A DNA stretch of 64,000 bases, from the NCBI GenBank assembly GCA_910584165.1, contig CAJTZU010000008.1, positions 12,122 to 76,121 on the forward strand, given 5' to 3'. Below are positions 1 to 8,000 of this stretch, piece by piece. The notes under the pieces were generated by a model. It saw only the letters and a program-made list of their open reading frames with translations. It did no database searches and was not told the origin of the DNA. Position numbers and translations under genes: made by a program. The DNA comes from an uncultured Bacilli bacterium (GTDB lineage: Bacteria; Bacillota_I; Bacilli_A; RF39; UBA660). Each line of letters starts with the position of its first letter. Within the stretch, counting starts at the first letter, position 1.

Positions 1-1
1 T

Positions 2-964
2 TTTTATTTCTATAATCGTAGAGAAATAAAAGACTTGATTGCGTATTTACGGCTTATTTATAATAAAGATGATGATGTTAGTTTAACACGTATTATTAAT
101 TCTCCTAAAAGAGGAATTGGAGAGAAAACTTTATCTTCTTTAGAAAATAAAGCCAGTATTTTAAATCAAAGTATGTATGATACAATTGATTCTGGTAAGG
201 AATTAAAATTCAAAGAGTTAATGGAGTCCATGAAAACAGCAAGTGAGAATTTATCGTTAACAGAATTAGTAGATATGGTATTAGAAAAAAGTGGTTTAAA
301 AAAGGAATTAGAGGATGAAAATTCGATAGAAGCAGAAGCAAAAATTGAAAACTTAGAAGAATTTAAATCAATTACGAAGAATTTTGAGGAAAGATATGGT
401 ATAATATCATTAGAAACATTCCTAGAAGAGATTAGTTTAGTAGCAGATGTAGAAGAGCATAAAGATAATACTCATGTAGTAACTTTAATGACGATACATT
501 CTGCGAAAGGGTTAGAGTTTCCTTATGTATTTGTAGTAGGAATGGAAGAAGGAATTTTTCCACATAGTAGGTCTTTGTATGCTAATGATGAGTTAGAGGA
601 AGAAAGAAGACTTTGCTATGTAGCGATTACACGTGCAAAAGAAAAATTGTGGTTAGTCGGTGCTAAAAGAAGAACTTTATATGGAATGGATAGTATGAAT
701 CCAATTAGTAGATTTGTAAAAGAGATAGAAGAATCTCATATTGATAAAGTAGATTCTTTAGAAGAAAAGGTATCTACTTCATCTTTCAAGAGAAATTCTA
801 TTGATGATACTATTGAATATTCTTGTGGAGAAAAAGTGATTCATAGTGAATTTGGTGAAGGTGTTATTGTTAGTGTAGATAAGACAATTTTAACAATCGC
901 ATTTCCTCATCCTCATGGAATTAGAAAAATTATGAAAGGTCATAAGAGTATAAGAAAGGTGTAG
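2..964 (+). CDS. pcrA: ATP-dependent DNA helicase PcrA/UvrD, C-terminal part (5' truncated by window edge)
   Basis: This is the C-terminal 320 residues of a superfamily 1A 3'-5' DNA helicase used in repair and in plasmid or replication-fork processing. The frame is open from base 2, and the residues before the first TTG (FYFYNRREIKD) match the PcrA segment that leads into domain 2B, so the gene begins upstream of the window. Helicase motif V is seen as TIHSAKGLEFPYVFV and motif VI as EERRLCYVAITRAKEKLWL, which carries the arginine that contacts ATP. After motif VI comes a Ser/Lys-rich linker and a C-terminal GEKVIHSEFGEG segment typical of PcrA, which binds RNA polymerase in Bacillus. The gene is followed closely by a 52-codon membrane-protein ORF, probably co-transcribed. 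Confidence 0.93.
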   Translation, partial: FYFYNRREIKDLIAYLRLIYNKDDDVSLTRIINSPKRGIGEKTLSSLENKASILNQSMYDTIDSGKELKFKELMESMKTASENLSLTELVDMVLEKSGLKKELEDENSIEAEAKIENLEEFKSITKNFEERYGIISLETFLEEISLVADVEEHKDNTHVVTLMTIHSAKGLEFPYVFVVGMEEGIFPHSRSLYANDELEEERRLCYVAITRAKEKLWLVGAKRRTLYGMDSMNPISRFVKEIEESHIDKVDSLEEKVSTSSFKRNSIDDTIEYSCGEKVIHSEFGEGVIVSVDKTILTIAFPHPHGIRKIMKGHKSIRKV

Positions 965-970
965 GTGAAC

Positions 971-1129
971 ATGCAAATATTAACGATTTGGGATACTTTA
1001 AATGAATGGTCAGATGGTTTTAGAAATTGGCTTTTTGAGCATTATAACAATCCATTATTATGGGTAGGTATTGTAGTAGGTGGATTTATTATATTTAAAG
1101 CTGTATATTCTACTTTAAATAAAGACTAG
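971..1129 (+). CDS. small single-pass membrane protein, 52 aa
   Basis: A 52-codon ORF starts six bases after the pcrA stop with GTAGGTGAAC in front as a ribosome binding site. The N-terminal half is Trp-rich (Trp at 7, 13, 20) and the C-terminal half holds one hydrophobic helix (about residues 29-48) followed by a short Lys/Asp tail. It ends inside the 5' arm of a rho-independent terminator, which fits a real last gene of the pcrA transcription unit. No family is recognised. Its short length, good ribosome binding site and position are the only support. Confidence 0.6.
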   Translation: MQILTIWDTLNEWSDGFRNWLFEHYNNPLLWVGIVVGGFIIFKAVYSTLNKD

Positions 1130-1147
1130 TTATTACTAGTCTTTTTT
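1121..1147 (+). terminator. rho-independent terminator after pcrA unit
   Basis: A perfect 10-bp inverted repeat (AAAGACTAGT / ACTAGTCTTT) with a TATT loop runs into a T-tract. It overlaps the stop codon of the 52-aa ORF. Confidence 0.9.
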
Positions 1148-1178
1148 GATATAATAAATCATTAGAAAGTGGTGAGGT

Positions 1179-2087
1179 ATGAAAGAATTATTAGGGTCTC
1201 ATGTATCTTTTTCAAAGGATAAACAAATGTTAGGAAGTGTTATAGAAGCATTAAGTTATCATGCTAATACTTTTATGTTTTATACAGGTGCTCCTCAAAA
1301 TACTACTAGAATTCCAATTGATAAAGATTTAACTGTTTTAGCACATAATTTAATGGATAAAGAGAATATTAATATTGAAAATGTTGTTATTCATGCACCA
1401 TATATTATTAATTTAGCGAATCCAAAAAATTTTGATTTTAATGTTTCTTTTTTGAAAGAAGAAATTAAAAGAGCGTCTTCTTTAGGTATTAAAAGAATTG
1501 TTTTGCACCCAGGAAGTCATGTGGGATTAGGAATACAAGAGGGAATTAAAAATATTATAAATGCTTTAAATCAAGTAATTGAAGAAAAGCAAGAAGTAAT
1601 TGTTTGTTTAGAAACAATGGCTGGTAAAGGTAGTGAAGTTGGTTCTAAATTAGAAGAGTTAAAAGCAATTATAGATGGTATCAAATATTCTGATAAAATT
1701 GCGGTATGTATTGATACTTGTCATTTACATGATGCTGGATATGATTTAAAAGAATTTGATTCTTTTTTAGAAGAATTTGATAAAGTAATTGGTTTATCTA
1801 AATTATTAGTTGTCCATGTAAATGATAGTAAAAATGTTATTTCTTCTCATAAAGATAGACATGAAAATATTGGTTATGGTATGATAGGTTACAATATCCT
1901 TTCAAAGGTTGTCCACCATCCAAGGTTAAAAGATGTCCCTAAGATATTAGAGACTCCTTATATTGGAGAAGGTAAGGATAAATATCCACCATATCTCTTT
2001 GAAATTGAAATGCTACAGAGCAATACAATTAATGAAAGTTTGATAGAAGATGTAACTTCTTACTATAAAGCTCATAAAAATAAATAA
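1179..2087 (+). CDS. nfo: endonuclease IV (AP endonuclease)
   Basis: This is a 302-aa apurinic/apyrimidinic endonuclease of the Nfo family, a zinc-dependent TIM barrel that cleaves 5' to abasic sites in base-excision repair. The sequence starts LLGSHVS, carries HPGSHVG, LETMAGKG, CIDTCHLHDAGYD and VVHVNDSK with DRHENIG, which together supply the His/Asp/Glu metal ligands of the family. Length is normal. GGTGAGG lies just before the ATG. Its 3' end overlaps by 59 bases an antisense ORF that resembles YqfT, the neighbour of the Nfo gene yqfS in Bacillus subtilis. Confidence 0.95.
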   Translation: MKELLGSHVSFSKDKQMLGSVIEALSYHANTFMFYTGAPQNTTRIPIDKDLTVLAHNLMDKENINIENVVIHAPYIINLANPKNFDFNVSFLKEEIKRASSLGIKRIVLHPGSHVGLGIQEGIKNIINALNQVIEEKQEVIVCLETMAGKGSEVGSKLEELKAIIDGIKYSDKIAVCIDTCHLHDAGYDLKEFDSFLEEFDKVIGLSKLLVVHVNDSKNVISSHKDRHENIGYGMIGYNILSKVVHHPRLKDVPKILETPYIGEGKDKYPPYLFEIEMLQSNTINESLIEDVTSYYKAHKNK

Positions 2088-2298
2088 TATTTTGATATGT
2101 ACTAGGAGAAACTTGAGATTTTATTCTGTTAAAAATAGGAGTAGGATTATAAAGAAGTTCCCTCCAGTTTTTCTTTATTTCATTATAAATTAAATTTACT
2201 TCATCATTTGATAAGATAATATTATTTTTATTCGCAAAAGTAGTAATATCTTCTTTCGTTAATTGATTGACGTAGGAATGAATAATTTTTTCTATCAT
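2029..2298 (-). CDS. YqfT-like (DUF2624-type) small protein, antisense overlap with nfo
   Basis: This is an 89-aa helical protein on the minus strand, convergent with and overlapping the last 59 bases of nfo. The pattern is similar to B. subtilis YqfT: an N-terminal IIHSYVNQLT segment, a middle region with ILSNDEV, then a segment ending IKSQVSPSTYQNI. YqfT is encoded beside the nfo gene in Bacillus, so the neighbourhood supports the assignment even though the orientation here is inverted. The residue match is by memory and weak. No convincing Shine-Dalgarno is seen before the ATG at 2298. It could alternatively be a chance open frame, but the amphipathic, Lys/Asn-rich composition looks protein-like. 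Confidence 0.5.
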   Translation of the reverse strand: MIEKIIHSYVNQLTKEDITTFANKNNIILSNDEVNLIYNEIKKNWRELLYNPTPIFNRIKSQVSPSTYQNIIYFYELYSKKLHLLSNFH

Positions 2299-2348
2299 AC
2301 TATAGGGTATGTAAAAAATTAAATTTTGTGCATAGTTTGGGGGTTTTT

Positions 2349-4427
2349 ATGAAAAAAAGAACATTAAATCATTATCAATACTATAAAAAGAAAAAAATAG
2401 ATAATACACCTATGATTCATAGAAGATATAAAATTTTAATTTTACTTGTAATGATTTGTTATGTTGTTTTAACTGTGCGTTTATATAAAGTTCAAATTCT
2501 TCAAAATAAACATTATATGGATGTAGTTATTGAGCTTAGTAATAATATTGTAGAAGGTTCTACTGCTCCAAGAGGAAGAATTTATGATAGAAATGGTGTT
2601 TTACTAGTTGACAATGTACCGGTTAAAATGATTACTTATAAAAAAGCAAAAGGAGTTACTACTTCTAGAGAAATTGAAATGGCTTATAAGATAGCGGAAT
2701 TAATTTCGGTTGATTATGCCGATTTAAAAGAAGAGACATTAAAGGATTTTTGGATTTTAAATCATGCAAAATTAGCGAACAATAAAATAACGGAGAAAGA
2801 ATGGCAATTATTAAAGGAACGAAAGTTAACAAATGAAGATATTGCTAAAAGAAAATTAGAAAGAGTAACGAAAGAAGAACTAGAACAATACAAAGAAATT
2901 GATTTAGAAGCAGCATATATTTATTATTTAATGAATAAAGGATATTCTTTTGCTGAAAAAGTAATTAAGAAAGAAAAAGTTACAGATGAAGAGTATGCTA
3001 TTATAGCAGCTAATAAAGATGATTTAGAGGGATTTAATACTGTATTAGATTGGGAAAGATATTATCCTAATGGAAATACTTTTCGTTCTATTTTAGGAAA
3101 TGTATCTAGTAGTGAAAGTGGTGTTCCAAAAGAACTTAAGGATTCTTATTTAGCGCTCGGTTATTCTCTTACGGATAGAATTGGAATTAGTTATTTAGAA
3201 TATCAATATGAATCTATTTTAAGAGGTAAGAAAACAAAATATAAAGTTTCTAAAGATGGAAATTATGAAGTAATAGAAGAAGGCGTAAGAGGAAATGATA
3301 TTGTTTTAACAATTGATATTAAATTACAAAAAGAAGTAGAAAGAATATTAGAACAAGAATTACTTTCTACTAAAAAGAATGATAAATATACAGATTATTT
3401 AGATAGAGGATTTGTAGTAATTCAAAATCCAAATACTGGTGAAATACTTGCTATGGCAGGAAAGCAACTTGTTGAGAAAAATGGTAAATATGTTGTTCAA
3501 GATTATAGTCCTGGTGTTATTAATTCTATTGTGACTCCTGGTTCTTCTGTAAAGGCAGCATCTCATATGGTAGGATATGTAACAGGAAACTTAGAAATAG
3601 GGGAAGTTAGAAATGATGCCTGTATAAAGTTAGCAGCTACTCCATTAAAGTGTTCTCATACCGCTTATGGAAATATTAATGATTTACAAGCTTTAAAATA
3701 TTCTTCTAATACTTATCAATTTCATACTGCTATGAAAGTTGGAAAGGGAAAATATCGATATAATTATCCATTAAAAATAGATACAAAAGCATTTGATACT
3801 TACCGAAATATATTTGGACAGTTTGGTTTAGGGGTTAAGACAGAAATAGATTTACCAAATGAATTTGAAGGATATAAAGGCACTAAAAGAGATTCTGGTT
3901 TATTATTAGATTTTGCGATTGGACAGTATGATAACTATACACCAATTCAGTTATCTCAATATATTACAACGGTTGCTACAAACGGAAAAAGAATGAAACC
4001 ATATTTGTTAAAGGCAGTTTATGAGCCAACTAAAGAAAAATTAACAAGTGTTATTTTTAAAAGTTCACCAACAGTATTAGGCAATGTAGATGCACCATCT
4101 CTTTATTTTAATCGTATTAAAGAGGGACTTGAAATGGTATTCGCATCTGGTGGAACAGGATATGGTTTTATTGATAGTAAATATCATCCTGCAGGAAAAA
4201 CGGGAACTTCTCAAAGTTTTGTTGATACAACAGGAGATGGAAATATTGATACAGAAACTCTTTCCACTGTTTTAGTAGCTTATGCACCTTATGAAAAACC
4301 TACTGTAACTTTTACAATTGTTACCCCAAATGTAGGAACTGGAGATATTGGATTTAATCAAATGTCTAGGATAAATAAGCGTATAAGTCAAAAAGTTTCT
4401 AAAAAATACTTTGAAATTTATAAATAA
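2349..4427 (+). CDS. class B penicillin-binding protein (transpeptidase, PBP2/SpoVD type)
   Basis: This is a 692-aa monofunctional D,D-transpeptidase that cross-links peptidoglycan at the outer face of the membrane. A single N-terminal membrane helix (about 28-46) is followed by the APRGRIYDRNG start of the PBP dimer domain, then the transpeptidase with SSVK (active-site Ser399), SSN (452-454) and KTG (617-619). An insertion of about 90 residues rich in Lys/Glu sits in the N-terminal domain. I placed the start at 2349 because GGGGG ends five bases before that ATG. A GTG start seven codons upstream has no ribosome binding site. No PASTA domains are present. Without the partner SEDS gene beside it, an elongation (PBP2) or sporulation (SpoVD) role cannot be decided. 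Confidence 0.9.
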   Translation: MKKRTLNHYQYYKKKKIDNTPMIHRRYKILILLVMICYVVLTVRLYKVQILQNKHYMDVVIELSNNIVEGSTAPRGRIYDRNGVLLVDNVPVKMITYKKAKGVTTSREIEMAYKIAELISVDYADLKEETLKDFWILNHAKLANNKITEKEWQLLKERKLTNEDIAKRKLERVTKEELEQYKEIDLEAAYIYYLMNKGYSFAEKVIKKEKVTDEEYAIIAANKDDLEGFNTVLDWERYYPNGNTFRSILGNVSSSESGVPKELKDSYLALGYSLTDRIGISYLEYQYESILRGKKTKYKVSKDGNYEVIEEGVRGNDIVLTIDIKLQKEVERILEQELLSTKKNDKYTDYLDRGFVVIQNPNTGEILAMAGKQLVEKNGKYVVQDYSPGVINSIVTPGSSVKAASHMVGYVTGNLEIGEVRNDACIKLAATPLKCSHTAYGNINDLQALKYSSNTYQFHTAMKVGKGKYRYNYPLKIDTKAFDTYRNIFGQFGLGVKTEIDLPNEFEGYKGTKRDSGLLLDFAIGQYDNYTPIQLSQYITTVATNGKRMKPYLLKAVYEPTKEKLTSVIFKSSPTVLGNVDAPSLYFNRIKEGLEMVFASGGTGYGFIDSKYHPAGKTGTSQSFVDTTGDGNIDTETLSTVLVAYAPYEKPTVTFTIVTPNVGTGDIGFNQMSRINKRISQKVSKKYFEIYK

Positions 4428-4438
4428 TTTGCTATAAT
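4411..4438 (+). promoter_or_regulatory. sigma-A-type promoter for rpmG/efp unit
   Basis: TTGAAA, a 16-bp spacer and TATAAT with an extended -10 (TGCTATAAT) lie across the end of the PBP gene, 32 bases before the L33 start. Confidence 0.65.
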
Positions 4439-4469
4439 AGTTGTGCGTAACAAGAAGGAGGGAAAGAGT

Positions 4470-4637
4470 ATGGCAAAAAAAGGAGAGGCAAGACAAAGAA
4501 TCACTCTTAAATGTACTGTTTGTGGAGAAGAAAACTATCGTACACAAAAGAATAAAAGAAATACAACAGACCGTTTAGAATTAAATAAATTTTGTGCTAA
4601 ATGTAGAAAAGTAACACCACATAAAGAGGAGAAATAA
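4470..4637 (+). CDS. rpmG: 50S ribosomal protein L33 (zinc-binding form)
   Basis: This 55-aa ribosomal protein of the large subunit has the sequence ITLKCTVC ... NTTDRLELNKFCAKC. The two CxxC pairs mark the zinc-containing (C+) L33 paralogue. The start at 4470 follows a strong GAAGGAGGG site; an upstream in-frame start would place the site inside the coding sequence and is rejected. It is followed five bases later by an 87-aa basic protein and then by efp. The usual secE-nusG neighbours are absent. Confidence 0.95.
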   Translation: MAKKGEARQRITLKCTVCGEENYRTQKNKRNTTDRLELNKFCAKCRKVTPHKEEK

Positions 4638-4641
4638 TTAA

Positions 4642-4905
4642 ATGTTTCGTCATTTTATTACAGGAATTAATTATGCAAAATTAATTTCCATGCAAGCAAA
4701 TCAAGAATCTTTCGCTCCTCATGCTATTAGTAGAAAAGCACAACTAAAAATAGAAAATAAAAAAGTAACAGCGAAAGTAAATACTAGTAGATTGGAATCT
4801 ACTAGAGAAAGAAAACATAAAAAGAAACCCAAAGTAAAAGTTCTTACAAAAGATAATAAAGAAGGACTTTTATCAAGTTTAGGAGGGGGAAGTAAAAATG
4901 TTTAA
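4642..4905 (+). CDS. small basic protein of unknown function between L33 and EF-P, 87 aa
   Basis: I do not recognise this protein. The N-terminal 25 residues are mixed hydrophobic (MFRHFITGINYAKLISM); the rest is strongly basic with RKHKKKPKVKV and a glycine-rich end (SSLGGGSKN). No membrane helix or Cys pair is present. GAGGAG stands nine bases before the ATG, and the 3' end overlaps the efp start by eight bases, so it is translated in an operon with rpmG and efp. The charge pattern and neighbours suggest an RNA- or ribosome-associated protein. That is inference only. Confidence 0.7.
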   Translation: MFRHFITGINYAKLISMQANQESFAPHAISRKAQLKIENKKVTAKVNTSRLESTRERKHKKKPKVKVLTKDNKEGLLSSLGGGSKNV

Positions 4906-5455
4906 TGTTAATGATATTAAAAACGGTATGACTATTTTATTTGAAGATAATATCTATACAGTTTTAGAATTTTCTCATGTAAAACCAGGAAAAGGAGCAG
5001 CTTTTGTTCAAGTAAAGATTAAAAATCTTCGTACTGGTTCAATTGTTGAAAAAAGATTTAATTCTGGTGTAAAATTAGAAAAAGCTATGATTGAAAAGAA
5101 AAATATGCAATTCTTATATGTTAATGGAGATGCTTATACATTCATGGATAATGAAACTTATGAGCAAATTGAAATTCCAGCAGATCATTTAGGAAATGAT
5201 AGATATTATTTAAAAGATGGATTAGATGTTATTGTATCTATTTATCAAGGAGAAATTTTAGGAGTAATCCTACCTGATAAAGTAGAGTTAGTAGTAACAG
5301 AAACAGAACCAGCAGTAAAAGGTAATACGACAAATAACGCTCAAAAGAATGCTACTTTAGAAACTGGATTAACAGTAAGAGTACCATTATTTATTGAGCA
5401 AGGAGAAACAATTGTCATTGCTACTAAAGATGGTTCTTATGCATCACGTGCGTAA
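4898..5455 (+). CDS. efp: elongation factor P
   Basis: This is a 185-aa translation factor that binds between the P and E sites and rescues ribosomes stalled at polyproline. All three beta-barrel domains are present. The loop that carries the modifiable lysine reads HVKPGKGAAF, placing Lys32 at the position modified in B. subtilis EF-P. The C-terminal signature is GLTVRVPLFIEQGE...ATKDGSYASRA. The ATG overlaps the previous gene by eight bases and is preceded by GGAGGGGG. No EF-P modification gene is in the window. Confidence 0.97.
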   Translation: MFNVNDIKNGMTILFEDNIYTVLEFSHVKPGKGAAFVQVKIKNLRTGSIVEKRFNSGVKLEKAMIEKKNMQFLYVNGDAYTFMDNETYEQIEIPADHLGNDRYYLKDGLDVIVSIYQGEILGVILPDKVELVVTETEPAVKGNTTNNAQKNATLETGLTVRVPLFIEQGETIVIATKDGSYASRA

Positions 5456-5470
5456 ATAATATTGTAAAAG

Positions 5471-5505
5471 AAAAAGGTTTTAATGAAAAATTAAAGTCTT
5501 TTTTT
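5471..5505 (+). terminator. probable rho-independent terminator after efp
   Basis: An imperfect stem (AAAAAGGTTTTAAT with ATTAAAGTCTTTTT, two G-T pairs) and a GAAAA loop end in a run of T. Confidence 0.6.
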
Positions 5506-5538
5506 ATGGTTTCTGATACTATTATAGTAGGTGATAGT

Positions 5539-6717
5539 ATGGAAGAGAATAAGGAAGAAGTAAAAGTAGAAGAAACACAAAGGGAAGAAGATATACAGAA
5601 AGAATCAAGAATAGAAGAAAAACAAAATATAGAAATACAGCCTGAAGTAAATGATTTAATTAAAGAAAAAAAGAGTAATAAAAAATTAGTCGCAATTATT
5701 TTAGCTATAGTTATTTTAGTAATAGCTTTAGTTATTTTCTTATTTGTAAAAAATAACACTAATAAGAACAGCTCTTCAACTAATAAAGAAAGTAATTCCG
5801 CTGTGAATAGTTCTAATACCATAGATAATAATTTAGATGATACAAATACTAACTTAAATGAGGAAGAACCAAATACAAATTCTAATATAAATACATATCC
5901 TAATATAAAAGAAGAATATTTAGATTTAACAAAAACACCTAAATATGAACCAGCCATTTATTATTCTAAACCAACAACTTTTATTGTTGGATATATAAAT
6001 GATGAAGCAGTTGAAGCAAAAATTGGAATAGAAAATAAAAAAGCTTATCTATATTACAAAGATAAGAAAATAAAAATAGAAGGAATTAATAATGCTAAGA
6101 TTGCTTTGGCGGGTGAAGCTGGTGGTTGCACGTTCCTAAATGAATTTAGTGTTTTGACAGAAGAAGGTGATATTTACTCATATTTGATGGATGATTACCC
6201 GGATGATATAAAAGAATCAGAAGTTATTTCAATATTAAATACAATTTCTAAAAATATGAAAAATCAGAATTTATCAAAGAAATATATTGATATAGAGATA
6301 GGATTTAGAACTGGAGGAAATTGTCCTTATGGAGAAATTATTGGAACTACTGCAGATAGCAAAAAATATTTTACTGTTGATTCAGAAAAATCAATAAATA
6401 CTTTTGATGTAGCTTATATAAATGAGGAAATTATAGTGGACTTAAATGGATTTATTAGCAATTATGAAAAACAAAAAATTTCTTCTTTTAAAGCGAAGGC
6501 TATATTTAATCCATTCTATGATGAATACTATGATGGATATGTTATTGTATCTGATGATTTATATTTATATGAATGGGATGATAATGGTTTTAAAGAAGTA
6601 AAGCCTAAAACTAAGATTGGTAAAAAAACAATCAGTAAAGATAAATATTTTATTACTATTTATTTCTTAGATAATAGTAAGATGTCTTTTGAGAGTAGTT
6701 ATATAAAAGAATTTTAA
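5539..6717 (+). CDS. membrane-anchored protein with acidic cytoplasmic tail and extracellular domain, unknown
   Basis: This 392-aa protein has three visible parts: an acidic, Glu/Lys-rich cytoplasmic segment (about 1-50), one transmembrane helix (about 53-75, LVAIILAIVILVIALVIFLFV), an Asn/Ser/Thr linker (about 78-125), and an extracellular domain of about 260 residues. The domain has many Tyr and Asp, two Cys-containing stretches (GGCTFL and GGNCPYG), and a YYDGYVIVSDDLYLYEWDD segment. The start at 5539 is chosen because GTAGGTGAT precedes it; an earlier in-frame ATG would run through the efp terminator. Several unrelated proteins here share this architecture (19893, 38213, 62190). Function is unknown. 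Confidence 0.75.
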   Translation: MEENKEEVKVEETQREEDIQKESRIEEKQNIEIQPEVNDLIKEKKSNKKLVAIILAIVILVIALVIFLFVKNNTNKNSSSTNKESNSAVNSSNTIDNNLDDTNTNLNEEEPNTNSNINTYPNIKEEYLDLTKTPKYEPAIYYSKPTTFIVGYINDEAVEAKIGIENKKAYLYYKDKKIKIEGINNAKIALAGEAGGCTFLNEFSVLTEEGDIYSYLMDDYPDDIKESEVISILNTISKNMKNQNLSKKYIDIEIGFRTGGNCPYGEIIGTTADSKKYFTVDSEKSINTFDVAYINEEIIVDLNGFISNYEKQKISSFKAKAIFNPFYDEYYDGYVIVSDDLYLYEWDDNGFKEVKPKTKIGKKTISKDKYFITIYFLDNSKMSFESSYIKEF

Positions 6718-6743
6718 AATGAAATTTTAACTTCATTTTTTCT
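6716..6743 (+). terminator. rho-independent terminator before pgk
   Basis: An 8-bp stem AAAATGAA / TTCATTTT with an eight-base loop is followed by T-rich sequence. Confidence 0.65.
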
Positions 6744-6813
6744 ATTTTAGAAATCATTGTATAAATAACAAAAATATAGTAAAATAATAATAGTTGTAAT
6801 AGTGGGAGGAATT

Positions 6814-7998
6814 ATGAAAAAAACAATAAGAGATTATGATTTAAGTGGGAAAAAAGTGATTATACGTGTAGATTTTAATGTACCTATGAAAGATGGTAAG
6901 ATACAGGATGATAATCGTATTGTAGAAAGTTTGCCAACTATTAAGTATGCGATAGATAATCATGCTAAAGTAATTCTTATGTCACATTTAGGAAGAGTAA
7001 AGACAGAAGAAGATTTAGTGAAAAACAATTTAAAACCAGTAGCTACTAGACTTAGTGAGTTATTATCTAAAGAAGTAGTTTTTGTTGATAAAACAAGAGG
7101 GGAAGAATTAGAAAGTGCAATTTCTAATCTTCAAGATGGTGATGTTTTATTAATGCAAAATACTCGTTATGAAGATTTAGATGGAAAAAAAGAAAGTAGT
7201 AATGAAGAAGAATTAGGTAATTATTGGGCTTCTTTAGGGGATATTTATATTAATGATGCTTTTGGTACTGCTCATAGGGCACATGCTTCTAATGTAGGAA
7301 TTGCAAGTAATTTACCAAATGGTATTGGTTTTTTAATTGAAAAAGAATTAGAGCATTTAGAAAAAGCAATAAAAGATCCAGTTAGACCATTTACTGTTAT
7401 TTTAGGTGGAGCTAAAGTTAGTGATAAAATAGGAGTTATTGAAAATTTAGTAAACATTGCTGATTATATTTTAATTGGTGGAGGAATGATGTTTACTTTC
7501 CTAAAGTCACAAGGATATGAGGTTGGAAAGTCTTTGTTAGATGAAGAAAGCATTGAATTTTGTAAGAAAATGATGGAAGAATATCCTAATAAAATTGTTT
7601 TACCAGTTGATTGTACATGTGGTAAAGAACTTAGTGAAGATTCTCCAATGAGAGCTGCTATTATTAGTGATATTCATGAAGATGAGATGGGATTAGATTT
7701 AAGTTTAAAGAGTTTTGATTTATTTGCTAGTTATATAAAAATGAGTAAGACAATTATTTGGAATGGTCCAGTAGGGGCTTTTGAAATTGAAAAGTTTTCT
7801 ATTGGAACAAAAGTTTTATGTGAAGAATTAGCTAAATCGGATGCTACTGTAATCCTTGGTGGAGGAGATACAGCTGCGGCAGCTATTCAATTTGGATATA
7901 AAGATAAATTTACACATATCTCTACAGGAGGAGGCGCTTCATTAGAGTTATTAGAAGGAAAGGACTTACCAGGAATTTCTATTATCTCTGAAAAATAA
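6814..7998 (+). CDS. pgk: phosphoglycerate kinase
   Basis: This 394-aa glycolytic enzyme transfers the acyl phosphate of 1,3-bisphosphoglycerate to ADP. Motifs in order: VIIRVDFNVPM, MSHLGR, NDAFGTAHRAHASNVG (substrate side), LGGAKVSDKIGVIENL (hinge), WNGPVGAFE and LGGGDTAAA (nucleotide side), THISTGGGASLELLEG. Length is normal and no key residue is missing. The ATG at 6814 is preceded by GGGAGG; a GTG at 6802 lies inside that site and is rejected. gap, usually upstream, is absent from the window. A flippase-like gene, a glycosyltransferase and tpiA follow in the same direction with 2-base, overlapping and 11-base-overlapping junctions. Confidence 0.97.
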   Translation: MKKTIRDYDLSGKKVIIRVDFNVPMKDGKIQDDNRIVESLPTIKYAIDNHAKVILMSHLGRVKTEEDLVKNNLKPVATRLSELLSKEVVFVDKTRGEELESAISNLQDGDVLLMQNTRYEDLDGKKESSNEEELGNYWASLGDIYINDAFGTAHRAHASNVGIASNLPNGIGFLIEKELEHLEKAIKDPVRPFTVILGGAKVSDKIGVIENLVNIADYILIGGGMMFTFLKSQGYEVGKSLLDEESIEFCKKMMEEYPNKIVLPVDCTCGKELSEDSPMRAAIISDIHEDEMGLDLSLKSFDLFASYIKMSKTIIWNGPVGAFEIEKFSIGTKVLCEELAKSDATVILGGGDTAAAAIQFGYKDKFTHISTGGGASLELLEGKDLPGISIISEK

Positions 7999-8000
7999 TT

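Noticed and set aside
4642..4905. SecE as identity of the gene after rpmG
   Set aside because: SecE is expected here by Bacillus gene order but the protein has no membrane helix, and nusG does not follow.
5424..5957. 177-aa minus-strand open frame opposite efp end and the 5539 gene
   Set aside because: It is Ser/Phe/Leu-rich, the typical reverse image of a Glu/Lys/Asn-rich coding strand, and has no ribosome binding site. The plus-strand gene explains the region.
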